Below are positions 5,975 through 7,494 of a stretch of 7,494 nt of DNA, one piece after another. A program made the position numbers and the translations under genes. The notes beneath the pieces were generated by a model, which saw nothing but the letters and a program-made list of their open reading frames with translations, was not told the origin of the DNA and did no database searches. Source of the DNA: Rubrobacter sp. (GTDB lineage Bacteria; Actinomycetota; Rubrobacteria; Rubrobacterales; Rubrobacteraceae). The first letter of the stretch is position 1. Every line of letters starts with the position of its first letter. The DNA lies in contig JADDPR010000324.1 in assembly GCA_016781775.1 (NCBI GenBank), forward strand, positions 1,780 to 9,273. Direction: 5' to 3'.

Positions 5975-6772
5975 TTAGCGAGAGCTCTTCTGCTTGCGGG
6001 TCTCCCGGATCGCCTCCATGTAGCCGCTCGTCATCCCCTGGTAGCGGTCCACCTCGTCGAATGCCTGGCGCCCCCCAGGTTCCATCCCGGCGAAGCGCTT
6101 CTTCAACGCGACGGTGGTGAAGTACACGCCCCGGTAGTAGGGGACGAGTTGCTCGAGCGACATGGGAGGCCTCTCGGGACGGACGGTAGAAGCCTCCGCC
6201 TCGTCTGCGGAGAGGCTAACCTCCGCCGGAGCATCTTTCTCCGCGCTCGAGGCCTCCTCCCCGGCCATTCCGTCCAGCGTCTCGAGGATGGGATCGTCAC
6301 CTGAACGGTCCGCGAAGTCGCTCCCCTTGTAGACGTAGCGCACCGCTCCGGAGCGGTCGATGACCAGGATCGCGGGGACGGCGACGCCTTCCCGGGCGCT
6401 CCACAGGTCGTAGAGCTTCGAGAGCTCCCCCTTTGCGTCACTCAGAAGCGGGAAGGGGAGGTCCAGCTTCTCGACCATCGCCATGTTGTGCCCCGGTCGA
6501 TCTACGCTGATACCGGCGATCCTCGCCCCACGATCCTCGAACTCTCCATACTCCCTGGCATAGCTGACCAGCTGCCCGTTGCAGTAAGGTCACCAGTCAC
6601 CTCGGTAAAAGACCAGAACTATAGGACCCGCTTCCAGCTCTCTAGCCAGGTTAAAGATTCTACCTTGCTCGTCCGGCAGCTCAAAGTTCGGCGTCTTCTC
6701 GCCGACGACCGGGATGGTGCCTGTCTTCTCAGTGATGTGTTCCTCCAAGCCTCGTTTGTACATAGCTAACAT
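5975..6772 (-). CDS. Peroxiredoxin-like selenoprotein (UPYC), read through in-frame TGA
   Basis: One gene of 265 residues if the TGA at 6592-6590 is read as selenocysteine (U61). The fold is AhpC/TSA-like (thioredoxin fold; PRX-like2 type): GEKTPNFELPDEQGR (24-38), strand IVLVFYRGDW (51-60), then U61-P-Y-C64, then RIAGISVDRPGHN (84-96), PFPLLSDAKGELSKLYDLW (107-125) and VAVPAILVIDR (130-140). Members normally have FYRG-D/G-W-C-P-Y-C, so the TGA stands exactly at the peroxidatic/redox Cys. C64 is the only Cys in the protein. Frame and homology run unbroken through the TGA; downstream ATGs at 6490 and 6484 give only a headless fragment. After an acidic linker (about 168-200), a helical C-terminal region (203-260, MSLEQLVPYYRGVYFTTVAL and onward) is one I do not recognise. 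The start is probably ATG 6772 (MLAMYKRGLEE) or 6763, both with weak SDs; an ATG at 6940 is open but unlike the family. Likely role: cytoplasmic thiol/selenol-dependent peroxide reduction or disulfide exchange. It is not itself evidence that the host has the Sec machinery. Confidence 0.85.
6546..6592 (-). promoter_or_regulatory. Bacterial SECIS element with the Sec-encoding TGA
   Basis: Counting the U of UGA as +1, nucleotides +20 to +23 (AGCU) pair with +28 to +31 (AGCU), leaving the apical tetraloop GGUC at +24 to +27. GGC (+17 to +19) pairs with GCC (+34 to +36), leaving a 2-nt AU bulge on the 3' side. A lower helix, CCUUACU (+4 to +10) with AGUAUGG (+41 to +47), has six pairs and one U-U mismatch. 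The E. coli fdhF SECIS has the same GGUC loop on a 4-bp stem, about 2 nt closer to its UGA. A G in the apical loop about 16-37 nt downstream of the UGA is what SelB recognises. The hairpin is also coding sequence for the residues after U61. Confidence 0.8.
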
Positions 6773-7118
6773 ACCCAGATACGGTGCCCGGAATGCGTGC
6801 CCCGTGCTCGGACTCGAAGCGGCGAAGCGGCGGGCCGAATAGTTGTTCAAGACGCAATCTGTGAGCCCGGCTCCGTGCTGGAGCAGCAATCCGAGTTTGC
6901 TCCTCGGAGATTTGGGCTTGCCCCAGGCGTTGGCTGCCACCCACGATGAGGCGCCTAATCGTGCACCTCGAGGCGGAGTGCACTCTGTTGACCGGGCTGA
7001 GCATACTGTTCGCCCACCTGCCAGATGTCCCTGTTCTCGGCAGTTGGCGTGGAAGTTTCGAAGAACTAGCCCACATGGGCTACGGAAAATACCCCCTATG
7101 GGGGAAGCGTTGCCCTTT
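6773..7118. other. Intergenic stretch with no supported gene; several hairpins
   Basis: This spacer between the leftward selenoprotein and the rightward secreted protein is less G/C-rich than the genes, and no open frame has a family-like product. The most gene-like candidate is a 59-codon plus-strand frame (6946-7125, MRRLIVHLEAECTLLTGLSI...) with no SD and no recognised similarity; I do not call it. Structures seen: palindrome GAGTGCACTC (6976-6985) with another GTGCAC at 6961-6966; hairpin TAGCCC-ACAT-GGGCTA (7067-7082); hairpin CCCCC-TAT-GGGGG (7092-7104), followed 11 nt later by five Ts (7116-7120). The last two could act as a weak rightward terminator, although no rightward gene lies upstream. 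I could not place a promoter for the selenoprotein gene. Confidence 0.4.
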
Positions 7119-7142
7119 TTCTTGACACAATGATTTCAAGAA
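7119..7142 (+). promoter_or_regulatory. Perfect -35 box inside a 7-bp inverted repeat (putative operator)
   Basis: TTGACA at 7122-7127 is a perfect sigma-70-type -35 hexamer upstream of the secreted protein gene. It lies in an inverted repeat TTCTTGA (7119-7125), 10-nt spacer, TCAAGAA (7136-7142), whose half-sites are 17 bp centre to centre, the geometry of a dimeric repressor site. The -10 is not obvious: CGTGTA (7145-7150) is at the right distance but a poor match. The leader would be about 50-60 nt. Confidence 0.4.
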
Positions 7143-7210
7143 GACGTGTACGACGGGGCGGGACCTACCCTTCTTTCTCCGCCCCCTTAAAGAAAGGGAG
7201 AACCCCCTAC

Positions 7211-7494
7211 ATGAGAAGGGCAATGCTACTGTTCACTACCATGGCGATCATGGTGTCATCGTACGCGGGGGCGGCGTTATCTGCTCCGGTAAACGAGGTG
7301 GAGCCGAACGACTCGACTGCTCAGGCGCAGAACATCGATCGGTACTTCAGCCTGGACAACAATCCCGAGATCTCCAACTCGACCACCGTACCGCACGTCA
7401 CGGTCAACGGTACGGGTAACGACACCTTCGACTACTACTCCTTCACGGTTCCCGAAGCGGGCGTAACGACCTCCTTGGGAGTCTTGGACATCGA
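7211..7494 (+). CDS. Secreted protein with PPC-like domain, 3' end missing
   Basis: The first 94 codons of a gene that runs off the right edge. It has a signal peptide: charged MRRA, hydrophobic core about residues 5-20, and a likely signal peptidase I site after ALSA (25). The mature part begins with EVEPNDSTAQAQNID (29-43), followed by GTGNDTFDYYSFTVPEAG, the pattern of bacterial pre-peptidase C-terminal (PPC/DVUA0089-like) beta-sandwich domains found in exported proteins. No catalytic domain is visible in this part, so a specific function cannot be given. The start is ATG 7211 with GGGAG 10 nt upstream, a somewhat long spacing; ATG 7223 would remove the charged n-region. A pyrimidine run upstream can pair with the SD region. 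Confidence 0.8.
   Translation, partial: MRRAMLLFTTMAIMVSSYAGAALSAPVNEVEPNDSTAQAQNIDRYFSLDNNPEISNSTTVPHVTVNGTGNDTFDYYSFTVPEAGVTTSLGVLDI

Noticed and set aside
5975..6484. Separate short peroxiredoxin gene beginning at the ATG at 6484
   Set aside because: It would lack the whole N-terminal strand and the active-site motif. The sequence upstream of 6484 is conserved peroxiredoxin-like protein in the same frame up to and beyond the TGA, so this is the 3' part of one gene.
6590..6592. TGA explained as a sequencing error or pseudogene stop
   Set aside because: Not fully excluded, but it lies exactly at the conserved redox Cys codon, the rest of the frame is intact, and a SECIS-like hairpin follows. 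Selenocysteine is the better explanation.
6590..6940. Separate 116-codon gene ending at the TGA, starting at ATG 6940
   Set aside because: It stops exactly at the redox motif. The extra 56 residues before 6772 do not resemble the family and look like untranslated spacer.
1..7494. CRISPR arrays, tRNA or rRNA genes, insertion sequences, prophage genes
   Set aside because: No regularly spaced repeats, no cloverleaf-like sequence with T-loop signature, and no transposase, integrase or phage motifs were seen on either strand.

Overview
The window looks like chromosomal DNA from a high-GC actinobacterium, and my best guess is a Rubrobacter-like lineage. The evidence is strong G/C bias at third codon positions, an F420-type LLM oxidoreductase, a PASTA-type Ser/Thr kinase, and TTG starts supported by good Shine-Dalgarno (SD) sites. 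The lineage is inferred from gene style only; there is no rRNA or marker gene to confirm it.

Layout. Positions 1-1457 hold a leftward pair: a zinc-free quinone oxidoreductase (NADPH:quinone reductase type), followed 9 nt later by an F420-type LLM oxidoreductase that runs off the left edge. Diverging from them is a 585-codon membrane Ser/Thr kinase with two PASTA repeats and a Gly-rich extracellular tail (1571-3328). A GrpB-family gene follows on the same strand (3384-3944). About 350 nt of lower-GC sequence comes next, possibly with gene debris on the minus strand. A complete benzoylformate-decarboxylase-like ThDP enzyme (4302-5885) follows. It converges, across a long hairpin, on a leftward peroxiredoxin-like gene (5975-6772). 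Another low-GC, structure-rich spacer leads to the start of a secreted protein gene (7211 to the right edge).

The standout is the peroxiredoxin-like gene. Its reading frame is interrupted by one TGA at 6592-6590, exactly where family members have the first Cys of the W-C-P-Y-C redox motif. The frame continues intact on both sides. The TGA is followed at once by a hairpin with a GGUC apical loop at +24 to +27, as in a bacterial SECIS element. The only Cys in the whole protein is the partner Cys three residues later. I read this as a selenoprotein (U-P-Y-C) that ordinary gene calling would split into two broken pieces. It implies that the host has SelA/SelB/SelC/SelD elsewhere.

The genes do not form one pathway. 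Three of them are redox enzymes (quinone reductase, F420-type oxidoreductase, Sec-peroxiredoxin-like). The kinase and the secreted protein act at the cell surface. No CRISPR array, tRNA, rRNA, transposase or prophage gene was seen.
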